DNA of 64,000 nt from NCBI RefSeq assembly GCF_019649055.1, contig NW_026570292.1, forward strand, positions 434,001 to 498,000, in the 5' to 3' direction. Made by a program: the position numbers and the translations under genes. The notes beneath the pieces are model-generated. The model was not told the DNA's origin, ran no database searches, and was given only the letters and a program-made list of their open reading frames with translations. The stretch comes from Paramacrobiotus metropolitanus (lineage: Eukaryota; Tardigrada; Eutardigrada; Parachela; Macrobiotidae). Of this stretch, positions 35,481-44,885 are shown piece by piece (the first letter of the stretch is position 1; the number at the start of each line of letters is the position of its first letter).

Positions 35481-35882
35481 ATGCCGTTCGTGGCGTACGT
35501 GCCGGATCCCCGGCGGTATGAAAATGTATTTGTCAGCCAAACGGGAGGAAGTGCCTTGATACGATATCGGGGAACTCTGCAAAACGGATCGGGATTCCCG
35601 CAAATCCTAAAAAATCTTTTTGCCAAGCTGTCGTCTTTTGCCAAACCCATTTTGCGTAAAGCAGCCCCACACGCCAAGGCCGCACTAGAGGCGGCTACCC
35701 CCCACTTGCAAGAAGCAGCGACCGGGGCTATTAAAGACGTAGCGTCGCGGGCGGGAACAGCAATAAGCAAGCGCTTTGCCTCTCAAGAAGGAGAAGGAAT
35801 CCGTAAGAAACGAAGACGAGTTAAACGCAAAGTGCAACGGCTACGACGCATTCCACCAACCAATATCCCGGATTTCTTATAA
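35481..35882 (+). CDS. Small Ala/Lys-rich virion protein (pVI/pX-like class)
   Basis: 133 residues. The N-terminus (about 1-40) is followed by a GSGFPQILKNLFAKL amphipathic segment, an alanine-rich helix (about 60-100) and a very basic tail (KKRRRVKRKVQRLRR). This plan matches the small membrane-active/core proteins encoded between penton and capsid genes in Polintons. Function inferred from position and composition. It is followed 5 bp later by the capsid gene. Confidence 0.6.
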   Translation: MPFVAYVPDPRRYENVFVSQTGGSALIRYRGTLQNGSGFPQILKNLFAKLSSFAKPILRKAAPHAKAALEAATPHLQEAATGAIKDVASRAGTAISKRFASQEGEGIRKKRRRVKRKVQRLRRIPPTNIPDFL

Positions 35883-35887
35883 TCAAA

Positions 35888-37225
35888 ATGGCGATGTTAA
35901 TGATGGAACATTCCGAACCGGCAATGCAGCTGGAAAACCAACTTTTTGCTCTGCCGGCTACCCTAACTGATCGCTGGCGAACCGAGCACGAGAAACTGAA
36001 CCCTACCACCATTTTGACGGACAACGGATCGGCGGGAGATATCAACTTCTTCATTCCACCCAGTACATCAGGACTGCTTAGTCTGGCCGACATGATCTTG
36101 GAATTGGAAGTGGGTATTAAAGTACGAAAAACCACTGGTGAATGGGAACTGGTCAAGTCAACTGACGGTGTTGCACCGGTCAACAACTTTCTGCACTCGC
36201 TGTTCTCATCATGCCATGTAACAGTGGCCAATCGCTTGATTTCCGATGCTGCAACATTCTATCCGTACAGAGCGTACCTGGAGTCGTTATTGTCACACTC
36301 GGTTGAGGCACAAAAGAGCCAGTTAACCTCCGCCGGTTTTTATCTGGATACAGCAGGCTATTTTAACGACGAAAGTTCCAACAAAGGAGAAAAAGACCGA
36401 GCAGCTTTGTTTAGAGCAGGACAGTACGTGCAGCTTTCGGGTAAACTGTTTTCGGACTTGTTTGACCAAAGCAAACCCCTTTGTACTGGAGTGCCAGTAA
36501 ACATTCGACTGGTTGTCAGCCGTCCGGAATTTGCTCTACGAGTGTGGGATACAGATGCTACTAAAACTTTCAAGCCTTTTATCCGCAACGCCAGGTTGTC
36601 GGTGCGTCGTTATATTCCATCACCAGACTTTCTGACAGCGGTGGCCGGTGAGCTTTTGAAAAAAACTGTCAAGTATCATATTGAACGCGTCGTTATGCGC
36701 GTTTCGGACATTCCCCAACGAACCCAAAGTACCGTCGTGAGCAATCTCCAAATTGGTCAAATTCCAAAGGTCGTGTTTATTGGATTTGTGGACAGCGAAG
36801 ATTTTCACGGATCACAGAAAAAGAATCCGTTCTACTTTCAGAACTTTGGTATAACGCAGATTAGCGTTGAAGTGGACGGGCAGAGCTATCCCACCAAGCC
36901 GTATGTCGCCGACTTTGAACGAAGTCTGTCTCTGGAATGCTACGACGGCTTGCTGGACACGCTGGGTCATCGACCAAGCTTGCATGGAGGGCTGCCATTT
37001 ACTCGCACCCAGTACAACCAAGGATACACACTATTCGGGTTCGACTTAACACCCGGACACACTGGACGTGGCCCATTGACTTTAATCAAGCAAGGCAACT
37101 TGAGTGTATCGGTGTCATTTGGGAAACCACTTGGATCAACCATTATGATGGTCTGCATGCTCATCTATGACAGCATTATCGAAATCAATCAACACCGACA
37201 GCTGATTGCGGACTTCTCAACATGA
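35888..37225 (+). CDS. Major capsid protein (hexon-like, double jelly-roll)
   Basis: 445 residues. It has the family blocks of Polinton major capsid proteins: INFFIPPSTSGLLSL near the start, GQYVQLSGKLFSDLF in the middle, IPKVVFIGFVDSEDFHG, then GYTLFGFDLTP and a C-terminal GNLSVSVSFGKPL. The trimer of this fold builds the capsid facets. The stop overlaps the start of the protease (ATGA arrangement at 37222-37225), which suggests linked expression. The open frame is complete, so the capsid-building potential of the element appears undamaged. Confidence 0.93.
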   Translation: MAMLMMEHSEPAMQLENQLFALPATLTDRWRTEHEKLNPTTILTDNGSAGDINFFIPPSTSGLLSLADMILELEVGIKVRKTTGEWELVKSTDGVAPVNNFLHSLFSSCHVTVANRLISDAATFYPYRAYLESLLSHSVEAQKSQLTSAGFYLDTAGYFNDESSNKGEKDRAALFRAGQYVQLSGKLFSDLFDQSKPLCTGVPVNIRLVVSRPEFALRVWDTDATKTFKPFIRNARLSVRRYIPSPDFLTAVAGELLKKTVKYHIERVVMRVSDIPQRTQSTVVSNLQIGQIPKVVFIGFVDSEDFHGSQKKNPFYFQNFGITQISVEVDGQSYPTKPYVADFERSLSLECYDGLLDTLGHRPSLHGGLPFTRTQYNQGYTLFGFDLTPGHTGRGPLTLIKQGNLSVSVSFGKPLGSTIMMVCMLIYDSIIEINQHRQLIADFST

Positions 37226-37734
37226 ACACCGAACAAATAACGACAGCACTACGTGGTAACGCGATTACGGCTAGCAGCTTCCGGGGAGTTTATGCTAGTG
37301 ACCAAGTACCTTGTTCATTAGAACCGTACCCGGGTGCGTGTGTCGTCAATACGGAACCGGCTAGCCAGGATGGCGAGCACTGGATTGCTTTCTACCAGGA
37401 GGAAGACGGAAAACTAGAAGTCTTCGATTCGTATGGAAAAAAACTTGAAAGCTACTCGAACGATTTTCTATCTTTAGTCCAATCTAACGCTATCGTTTCA
37501 CAGTGTGAGCAGTTCCAGGCTGAATTTAGTACAGTATGTGGTCAGTATTGTTTGTTCTTTATTTTACGACGTTGTAGTGGGGAATCCTTCACTAATATTG
37601 TTCATTTGTTTACCGATAATAAGTTAAGCAACGACAAAATGGTGTGTCAGTATGTCAATTCTTTTTTCGGTATCAGTACAGCACTACTGGATGGCGCGTT
37701 TTTGCGGCAAATATGTAAACGTTTAATAAAATAA
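37222..37734 (+). CDS. Adenain-like maturation cysteine protease
   Basis: 170 residues. Catalytic pattern: H53 (in GEHWIAF), D69 (in VFDSYG), Q99 (in QFQAEF) and C106 (in VCGQYC), as in adenovirus protease and Ulp1-type enzymes. It would cleave virion precursor proteins during maturation. It starts inside the end of the capsid gene. The terminal AATAAA-containing stretch (GTTTAATAAAATAAAAGG, about 37720-37740) can act as polyadenylation signal for the whole + strand virion block. Confidence 0.92.
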   Translation: MNTEQITTALRGNAITASSFRGVYASDQVPCSLEPYPGACVVNTEPASQDGEHWIAFYQEEDGKLEVFDSYGKKLESYSNDFLSLVQSNAIVSQCEQFQAEFSTVCGQYCLFFILRRCSGESFTNIVHLFTDNKLSNDKMVCQYVNSFFGISTALLDGAFLRQICKRLIK

Positions 37735-37898
37735 AAGGCCAAAAGAAAAACATTACGCATTGCTGGGTATGTAGAAGAACAGCAGAATGTTATGGAAATA
37801 ACAGAAAACAATAAAAAACAGATGGAATCGCATAAAGAGTAAAATAGTATAGCAAAACAGCAAACATAATGAAATGCAAACCTAATCAGCATACCAGT
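37735..37898. other. Convergent spacer
   Basis: AT-rich spacer between the protease (+) and the PC4-like gene (-); it contains AATAAA-like words on both strands and no gene. Confidence 0.6.
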
Positions 37899-38849
37899 TC
37901 AGCTGTGCTCGTAAGCTAGCAGTCGACCAACGTGGTCGCGAATTTGGTCTTCGTTGGCATCCATGAATCCAATGACCGGCAAGGTCAGAGCCTGTTCGAC
38001 ACCCAGCTTGTCTAATTCGAATAAGATGCCCTTCACAATACCCAATTCCAGTAGGCGATCCAAAGCCCCGTTCCACTCGGCGTCAGTCGGTCGGTACTCC
38101 TCAGTGTAATGCTTCGGACCTGTTCCGTCATCCACTTGTTTGACCAATGGCACCATCGCTTCGGCGATTGGTTCGCACAACAGATTATAGTGTAAACCTT
38201 GCTTATCCGGGTCAGGATTACCTTGCTCTTTCTGGATGGCGGCGATGTCCATGAGCAGCTGCTGGTCCTTCATGAGCTCCTTTAGCGCATCGTAGCAACG
38301 TTCGCCAAAAGAAATGCCGTACCGCGTAGGAATGAAGTCTCCGTCCTTTTTGATTTCATAACGTCGAATCGTTGCCACATTAGAGTTATTGAAGCGGCTC
38401 CAACCAAAATACATACCACCGTCCAGTGCAAACAAAGGTGTCAATTTCCCCGTTTCCACCGCATTAGCACGAGCAGTATCATCCATGTCCGATTTTCCGG
38501 TCAGCATCAGTCCACACAAACGCAGAAACCCGGCTTTGGACAGCGAAATGTTCTTTCCCCAAGTCGGTTTCCAGGAGCTGTCCGGTTGCTCTTTCCATTC
38601 GCCAAAGACAACACGAATGGCACTCTTGGGGTCATCCGTAACACAACTAACATGAACAAACTTGTCATTACCCAGACGGTACACTGGCTTCCCGGTATGC
38701 GTTTTAAAGGCAAAACGTCGGTGATGATGGACCAGGGGTTCGGTTTGGTTTGGCTTGACCTTTTTCACTGCTAAAGGTTCCTCCAGTGTGGCCTTGCGCC
38801 GCTTGGTAGCTTGCGCGGTCGCCGGGAATGCAGGAAAAAACTTCTCCAT
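37899..38849 (-). CDS. Tandem PC4-like ssDNA-binding protein (Polinton accessory)
   Basis: 316 residues, ATG at 38849. After a basic, nuclear-signal-like N-terminus (KRRK, KKVK) there are two regions with the PC4/Sub1 pattern. The first (residues about 55-114) has YRLGNDKFVHVS, an IRVVFGEW strand, and KPTWGKNISLSKAGFLRL. The second (about 139-192) has FALDGGMYFGWSRF, IRRYEIKKDGDFIPTRYGISF and a helix. PC4 proteins bind single-stranded DNA as dimers and act in transcription and repair; a tandem pair would be a built-in dimer. Roles to consider: ssDNA protection during protein-primed replication, or transcription cofactor beside the element's TBP. The residue pattern is the only evidence. Confidence 0.6.
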   Translation of the reverse strand: MEKFFPAFPATAQATKRRKATLEEPLAVKKVKPNQTEPLVHHHRRFAFKTHTGKPVYRLGNDKFVHVSCVTDDPKSAIRVVFGEWKEQPDSSWKPTWGKNISLSKAGFLRLCGLMLTGKSDMDDTARANAVETGKLTPLFALDGGMYFGWSRFNNSNVATIRRYEIKKDGDFIPTRYGISFGERCYDALKELMKDQQLLMDIAAIQKEQGNPDPDKQGLHYNLLCEPIAEAMVPLVKQVDDGTGPKHYTEEYRPTDAEWNGALDRLLELGIVKGILFELDKLGVEQALTLPVIGFMDANEDQIRDHVGRLLAYEHS

Positions 38850-39222
38850 GCTGCAAGTCTAAGTTTAAAGATGTTTTAAAAAAGAACAAAACTGCTTTGT
38901 GGATGAGAGTTGTGTGGTACCTTTTATATCGTGACGGGATTGCCAGCGCCGCATGGCTATTCCAGTTGTAACATTTGATAGTTACAAAGCGTAATTATTG
39001 ATAGTTACCGTGGTAATAAGTGATCGTTACTGGAGATATAGTTACAGTAGTATTGATTAATTGTTACCGGAGTAAGGTTTCATCTTGATAGTTGTAACAA
39101 GGAATCATTACCGAGTAAGGAAAAAACATTACTCGTGTCACTTTTAAAAGTTACCGGTACAGTAAAGGTAAAAGTATAACTATAAGTACATTTTGTTTAG
39201 CACTGTCATTTGCAAATTTAAT
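38850..39222. promoter_or_regulatory. Divergent promoter spacer (PC4-like / 39223 gene) with GTTAC words
   Basis: A TATAAAAG box lies on the - strand at 38928-38921, about 70 bp before the PC4-like ATG; a weaker ACTATAAGTA word is near 39179 for the + gene. The 200 bp between is packed with GTTAC/GTAAC/ATTAC words (for example near 38982, 39016, 39027, 39048, 39062, 39154). Confidence 0.5.
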
Positions 39223-39726
39223 ATGGCTGTAGTTTGCATTTTAGATGCGGACTGGTTTGTTATTTCCGGGAAAAAATACATCAAACAACTAGCCTTTTTT
39301 TGTCCTGAAAAATATGAGCAGAGTCTCTACACCTTTACATTACCGCGGTTTGCTGCTCAACATACGGCTGGTCTCTGTAAACAGGCTCGTCATTCGCACG
39401 GTTTGATTTGGTATGCTGCAGGTGACTATCGACACAACCAGATAACGTGCGCATTGGACGACATGTTCCAGAAAATCGGTCGCCCGAACAAAGTACTCTT
39501 CTACGCCAAGGGGTCGGAAAAGTGCCAACTGCTGGAGCAGTATCTGCCGGAAGTCAGAAATCTGGAAAACATCGGATGTCCACAGTTTTGCCAGCTGACC
39601 GACTTACCTATCTCAACATTACGGAAGGCTGTACGATTTGCTCTATGGTATCACTGCGATGCCCAGAATCACGAATGTCGTTGCCGTTGCGGACTTAAAC
39701 ACTACCCTAAAGCTGACGGAAATTGA
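39223..39726 (+). CDS. Conserved Polinton-type protein, exonuclease-like candidate
   Basis: 167 residues from ATG 39223. Features: an N-terminal strand with acidic residue (VCILDADWF), HSHGLIWYAAGDY, VLFYAKGSEKCQLLEQYL, VRNLENIGCPQF, and a Cys/His-rich end (WYHCDAQNHECRCRCGLKHY). This order resembles small proteins seen beside mobile elements in many invertebrate genomes, with a possible RNase H/DEDD-exonuclease-like fold. The catalytic set is not fully identified, so the function is open. The last 68 bases overlap the TBP-like gene in another frame, indicating viral-style compression. Confidence 0.6.
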   Translation: MAVVCILDADWFVISGKKYIKQLAFFCPEKYEQSLYTFTLPRFAAQHTAGLCKQARHSHGLIWYAAGDYRHNQITCALDDMFQKIGRPNKVLFYAKGSEKCQLLEQYLPEVRNLENIGCPQFCQLTDLPISTLRKAVRFALWYHCDAQNHECRCRCGLKHYPKADGN

Positions 39727-40195
39727 AAACTCTCTGCCCATGGCGCAGTACATACCGCATCGATTTTCCGGCTTACTTATACGAGTACTTTCCCCGTATA
39801 AAGCTCACTGTCAACTGTACCAGAATGGAAAGATTACGGTTAACGGAGCTCGATCAGAAACCGAAGCTTTTGCACTGGTAGAACGATTTGCGTCAGAGTT
39901 GAATAAAATTGGTTATCAGTGTGTAATTTCACGTTTTCGAATTGTGAATATTGTCGGTAATCATGTATTTCCAAACAGAATTCACATTGAGAAATTTAGC
40001 AGTTATTTCCGTTTAGAATACACTCCTGAACTGTTTAGTGGACTAGCTATCAAACTACCATATGGTCGTGCTGTTTTGTTTCCTTCTGGAAAGTGTAATT
40101 TTCTGGGGTTAAAACATACGGATGACTTGATACTAGCGGTTAATTACGTCCGGAAAATGGTCGAGCAGTTTAATAACAATAAAAGCGCAAGCTAA
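39659..40195 (+). CDS. TATA-binding-protein homologue encoded by the Polinton
   Basis: 178 residues from ATG 39659, covering just the two-repeat TBP saddle. Repeat 1 (about 2-90) shows PRITNVVAVADL, IPHRFSGLLIRV, YQNGKITVNGARSE. Repeat 2 (about 93-172) shows FRIVNIVGN, FSSYFRLEYTPELFSGLAI, LFPSGKCNFLGLK. The minor-groove asparagines are present (N6, N97). Of the four DNA-kinking phenylalanines three are kept (F36, F126, F141) and one is tyrosine (Y54). The protein should bind TATA boxes. It is highly diverged from animal TBP yet the frame is open. Its stop codon overlaps that of the polymerase gene on the other strand. It probably recruits transcription machinery to the element's own promoters. 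Confidence 0.88.
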   Translation: MPRITNVVAVADLNTTLKLTEIENSLPMAQYIPHRFSGLLIRVLSPYKAHCQLYQNGKITVNGARSETEAFALVERFASELNKIGYQCVISRFRIVNIVGNHVFPNRIHIEKFSSYFRLEYTPELFSGLAIKLPYGRAVLFPSGKCNFLGLKHTDDLILAVNYVRKMVEQFNNNKSAS

Positions 40196-43100
40196 CAAAC
40201 AGTGTATCCGAATGGCACAGTATTATAATTTGCATCTAAAATCCGACGCTTATCATACGTCACTTGAAATCGCTTAATCATAGAAGTATTTCGTATAGTT
40301 AAAGATGATTTAACACGCTGGAGAATGTCGGGATATTGCACTTCTACAGTAGACCGGTTTTCTAACATACTGAGCATTGTATGGTAATTCAGTTGCTCAC
40401 TAGTCCTTCCATTGATAGTAAATCCTTTGATCTTCACAACACTTTCACCGTCGTTGGTCACATATGCGTACGTTTTGGCACCAAGGCTGACGAATTGTAC
40501 AATATGTTGTCCCGGCTTTAGTTCATTGGTCAGATCGCCCAAAAAGATGCCTGTAGGAGGATCGACGACACCCGGTCGGCTTACAAAAAATATTGAATCT
40601 ACAAAATTTGCAGCTGTTTAAATTCAAAAAGAAACTTGTACAGGTTACCAACCTGTATCGAAATATAAAAGGCGGTCTTTCACCATGTCAATGTACTGGT
40701 ACAAATGCAACCGCGCCCAGCAGGTGGTAAAACTGCAAAAAAAAATTCTGAGTAGTACAAGAATCGAAACACATATCGGAATACTTACGCTGCTAGAATG
40801 ACGTTGGTATTAGGATTGCGTTCCACAAATCCGGTTTCGCTCGTATACGTTATCTGCACTATGTCATCGGTAAACAAGTCCCAGGAATGAACGTGGTGCC
40901 TCCCGGATAGTAGCATGTCGTAAAATTTCTCCGGCTCGCTAATATACATGGTGTTTAACTTGTTATCTTGCATTCCCAGACGCCCCCAGAAACTACAGTA
41001 AGAGTAATTAGGATATATTTTTAACACTTTGTCATGTTATTACCTGTTTAAACAAAGCTTTGCCAGAGCTCTTAAACCGGGATTGACTTTGATTTTATCG
41101 TAATCCAGTTCCACGTTTTCGTGCTCCTTAAAGTCCGCCATGTATTGTCTTTTATCGGCTTCACTTTCAACTCCTGCCGGCCATCCGCTGGATTCAGTTT
41201 TAATCTTGAGAAATTGATTGATATACTTTTCAAACAAACGGTCTTCAAACTGATCGAAATGCCAAACTTCGTATATTTTCACTATCTGGTAACCATGGTC
41301 GAGAGCTGCATGAATTTCTGGTGTGCACCAGGTTCCAGTAAGACTTCGCTGGGAATCGGCATGCTCACACTTTGCATTCTGATGATTTTCCATGCACGTT
41401 CGGCATAAAGGAAACGTGAGCTTGTCTCCCGAACGGTAAGGTAGCAATGGAAACAGCAGGTCGCCAGGTGGCAAAATTTCACAGACCGCAACTCCGAAGT
41501 ATGTCCGAATATCCTGGAAGTCTTTTCGGATAATCTTTGGATGACCAATCGGGTATCTTTTATTTTTATTGACGTAAGGGTACTCACTGTTAACATCTAA
41601 ATAACAAATGCGCTCCCCGTTTTTCGCTTCATGGAAGAGTTTGGCTGCATTCGTTCGCCCGCCGTAGAACGCGTCACGCGGGTCTAGTCGATTCATGAAG
41701 GAGAGACCTTGGACAAATGCTCGCATTTCCGAATCGGACTTTAACTGTTCATCGTATTCATGCTCCCAGATGGTAGTAATGCTGTACCCCATTGCTTTGA
41801 TGTAATCTTCCCGGTCGAGGGTCTCTTTATAAATCTCACTAGCCGGAAGATCTCGAAACGGATGCATTGTTGTTGGAGCTATGCATTTTGGACAGCCATG
41901 GAATAAACATCCATAAAATTCAAATACCATGTTGGTGTCCTCGCGATAACCGTCCACGAAATAGGGACCAATTTTATGTTCTTTACCGGTCAGAACCGAT
42001 TGTATGCTGCACTTGTTATCCTCTTCCATCCACGATAACCACTTCTTGGCCTTAATTGACTGATGTCGATTACGGGCGTGCGTACCGTGGGGTAATAATC
42101 CAATTTGATTTGGTCGAAGCATGAATGAACGCCAATACCGGTTGCAGAGTCCAGCAATAGTTAGCGCAGAGACAAACGGACATAGTCCGTTGCTTATGTC
42201 TTGAAAGAGCTTCCGAAACTGTTGACAGCACATACGCAAGACCGTCACGTCCATCCGGCAGTAATCTTCAAATTCTTTTCGAAAATCGAACAGATTGCTC
42301 TTTTCTTGCTTCTCTTTCTCGTACCAGACGCGAAAAGACTCTTTAGCTTTGGCGTTCATTCCCTGGTAACCGTATTCATCCATTGAGGGAAATGGCACGA
42401 CTTTGTTCCAGTTCTCTTGGCGGTTGAAGCGGTGGGGGAATGTGCCCTTGCTGATATCCGGTAAACCAAATGTTGCCGGCCACTTCGCTAAACTTTGCGG
42501 ATTGTAATTAATGCTGTCGCGAAATCGGATATTCAACTGCGGGACATCCAACTGGAGAATTTTTCCGCCATTGAGAATCACTTTCGGAACGACGCCATTC
42601 TTCAGTAACCAGTGAAGCACGAAATAGCCATCAAAAGACTGTAAGCAGAAAACTAATGTACTACTCTAAAAGGAAAAAAAATTTCCAAAAATTTACCTTA
42701 AAGTTGTGCGCAATAATGAAATGATCTCGGTGTTGCTCGCTGAACAGGAACGTGCACAGTTCATTGGTTACGTCACCACCTAAAGGCGTGTGCTCATCGG
42801 GAAACACCCACTCGTTTCCCTTGTCATCCTGAACCACCTAAACATCAACACGTACTGAACAGATACTTCTAATGAAACGCTGATTGACTCACCGCCAAAT
42901 TTGGTACCAAATTCCCGTTTTCATCAACAAAAGTCTCAAAATCAAAATATAAGAACTCCGCGTTCTCATTCAGTTCCATTTCTTCAGCGTTCACGGTGTG
43001 GGGTTTCATGTAACACTGGTGGGTTTCGGGAATGGCATGCACTTTGCACGTCTTGCAATAAATTTCTCCACATTGATGAGTGTTGATACCCTTTCTCCGT

Positions 43101-44179
43101 TTGAGGGAGACTATTTGTAAGCATTTTTTACAAACAAAGACCATTCCACAGATTGGCTTTCGTCGAGGGCGATCCCTTGTAGGCCCCAGCTTATGATGCG
43201 CAAAACAATCTTGCCCAAAGAAATCGCGATTGCATTCGGTACAGCGCACCATGGACGTAATGTCGCTGGGACAGGATGATCGCAGACATGCGGGGCAGAT
43301 CTTGGAGCAGCGATGGTCCGTCCGGTCCGAGTACCCTTTATTACACGTATAGCACCAATAATTCTTTTTGAAAAAGGCTGGCAAGGACTTTAGCAGATCA
43401 AAATGGTGATCGTGATGCAAAAGAATAATCCGCTTTTCACTGGGCGGACCTTTGAAAACAATATGATTGGCGTGGTCCACGCTCACAACCACGATCTGAT
43501 AATCCTTAAGCACTTCCTGGAACTTGTACAGATGACCCAAACCAAATTCCTGTTCTTTGAAACCAGCTGCACGTATAAGAAACTGGGCTTCCTTCGTCTG
43601 GAGCTTTTTCCCTCGTACCAATTTACGGTACAAGCTCTTGTTCTTATCGGCATGGGCCTTACCGATGGCCAGTGCTCGGGCCAAGCAAATTTCGTCCTTG
43701 TTTTTTATCACAACGACCGAAGACATCTTTGCCAGGCGCTTGCGCAGCAATTCCGGAACATCACGCAGACAGGACCCTCGTGGAATATCCGTGTACTGCA
43801 CCATAACTTCAAATGATTCATCGATAATGAATTCTTCGTAGGAATTCAGTACTCTTTCTACTTCAGCCATCCAGCGACCAACAGTAAGCTGCGAACGCTT
43901 GATAGGTGGCGTCCAAATCGGTCGGTTGAGTGACTTGGAATCAACCCGGATCCGGACCATCTCGTTAGAGCCGACGTCGCCCAATACGTAATCCAGAATA
44001 TGTTCCAGAATCAATGTAATAGCCATGGGTACGTCCGAGAAGGGAATGCGCTCCAAGTCCGACACCTTCACCGAAAAACACTTGAAATTCAGACGATACT
44101 TCTGCGAAAACTTCTCGCCAGTGCAGTGAACCTGAATGTGCTCCTCAATGCCGTACGCCAATGCTTCGTTTTCGTCCAT
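40192..44179 (-). CDS. Protein-primed DNA polymerase B, six exons
   Basis: Exons on the - strand: 42893-44179, 42697-42837, 41044-42638, 40789-40992, 40653-40732, 40192-40598. All introns are GT-AG and the joined frame is open, 1237 residues. The N-terminal region has Cys/His-rich zinc-finger-like segments (about residues 285-390). Exonuclease motif I is YFDFETF at about 411-417. Polymerase motif A is DVNSEYPYV. Motif B is split by intron 3 (KLCLN and FWGR lie on either side) and motif C (YFDTDS) is split by intron 5. The KxY-type block is KTYAY. All signatures of an active replicase are present. It copies the linear genome from a protein primer at the TIRs. Size is normal for Polintons; five introns are notable. 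Confidence 0.95.
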
Positions 44180-44401
44180 TATGATAATATAAAACTCAAA
44201 ACATTGAATAAAACGTCTGGAAAAACTGGTTTGTTTTCTCCTTGTCTAACTCCGGTATTTAATGCTCTTTGTGTAACGTTATTTTGTTACCTTGTCACCA
44301 CAAATTATTACAGTAGTTTTCAATAGTTACCGTATCACTCTACAAGATTACTCCCTAATGTGTATAAAAACGACCTTTGCGAACGGTTAATTCTAGAAAT
44401 C
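44180..44401. promoter_or_regulatory. Divergent promoter spacer (PolB / single-BIR gene)
   Basis: A clear TATAAAAA box at 44363-44370 lies 39 bp before the BIR ATG. Upstream are GTAACG (44273), GTTACC (44287), ATTACAG and AGTTACCG (44326) words. Leftward, a TTAAATACC word (complement, near 44254) may serve the polymerase gene. Confidence 0.55.
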
Positions 44402-44842
44402 ATGTCAACCGTTTTCAAACCTTCGATGGCTGGATATAACGCCCGTGTTGAAAGTTTCGACGCTGAAGCCCGGAAGTATATGTTCACCTTCACCGCCGAA
44501 TATGCTGCAGCAGCTGGGTTCTACTCCACGTGCTCCAACTGCATGACCTGCTTCTATTGCGGCGTTGGGATCAAGGACTTGCTACCGTTGGAAGATCTGG
44601 ACGTGCACCATGCCCGTTACAGCCCTGCCTGTGGATTTTTGAAAGAACGAAAAGGTCAAGCCTTCATTAATGAAATTGTTAAACTGCATAAATTGACCAA
44701 GCGCTTGTATTATGTTCGTGCACACTGGATGCGACGAGCACCGTGGTTTGGCAGAACAATGTACCATGAAAGCGATTCTGATGAAGATTCATGTCATAGT
44801 GCTTTTGAGGATGATATTGACCAACTTGATAGTATGATGTAA
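44402..44842 (+). CDS. Single-BIR protein (Polinton accessory)
   Basis: 146 residues from ATG 44402. One BIR-like domain (about residues 12-85): an AAAAGFYST lead, zinc ligands CxxC (CFYC), H (DVHHARY) and C (PACGF). It is followed by KERKGQAFINE, which is nearly the same as the segment after BIR2 of the element's IAP, and a basic then acidic tail rich in Ser/Asp. There is no RING. Possible roles: decoy or caspase/adaptor binding, or a survivin-like function. The shared tail block suggests it arose from the IAP by duplication inside the element lineage. Confidence 0.78.
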   Translation: MSTVFKPSMAGYNARVESFDAEARKYMFTFTAEYAAAAGFYSTCSNCMTCFYCGVGIKDLLPLEDLDVHHARYSPACGFLKERKGQAFINEIVKLHKLTKRLYYVRAHWMRRAPWFGRTMYHESDSDEDSCHSAFEDDIDQLDSMM

Positions 44843-44885
44843 TGAGTTACAGTTAATAAAAACTTCAATTTTACCACCGATTTTA

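Noticed and set aside
31712-37734. Bacteriophage or bacterial origin for the ATPase, capsid and integrase genes
   Set aside because: Surrounding introns, chromodomain integrase, adenain-type protease, TIRs and 6-bp duplication identify a eukaryotic Polinton.
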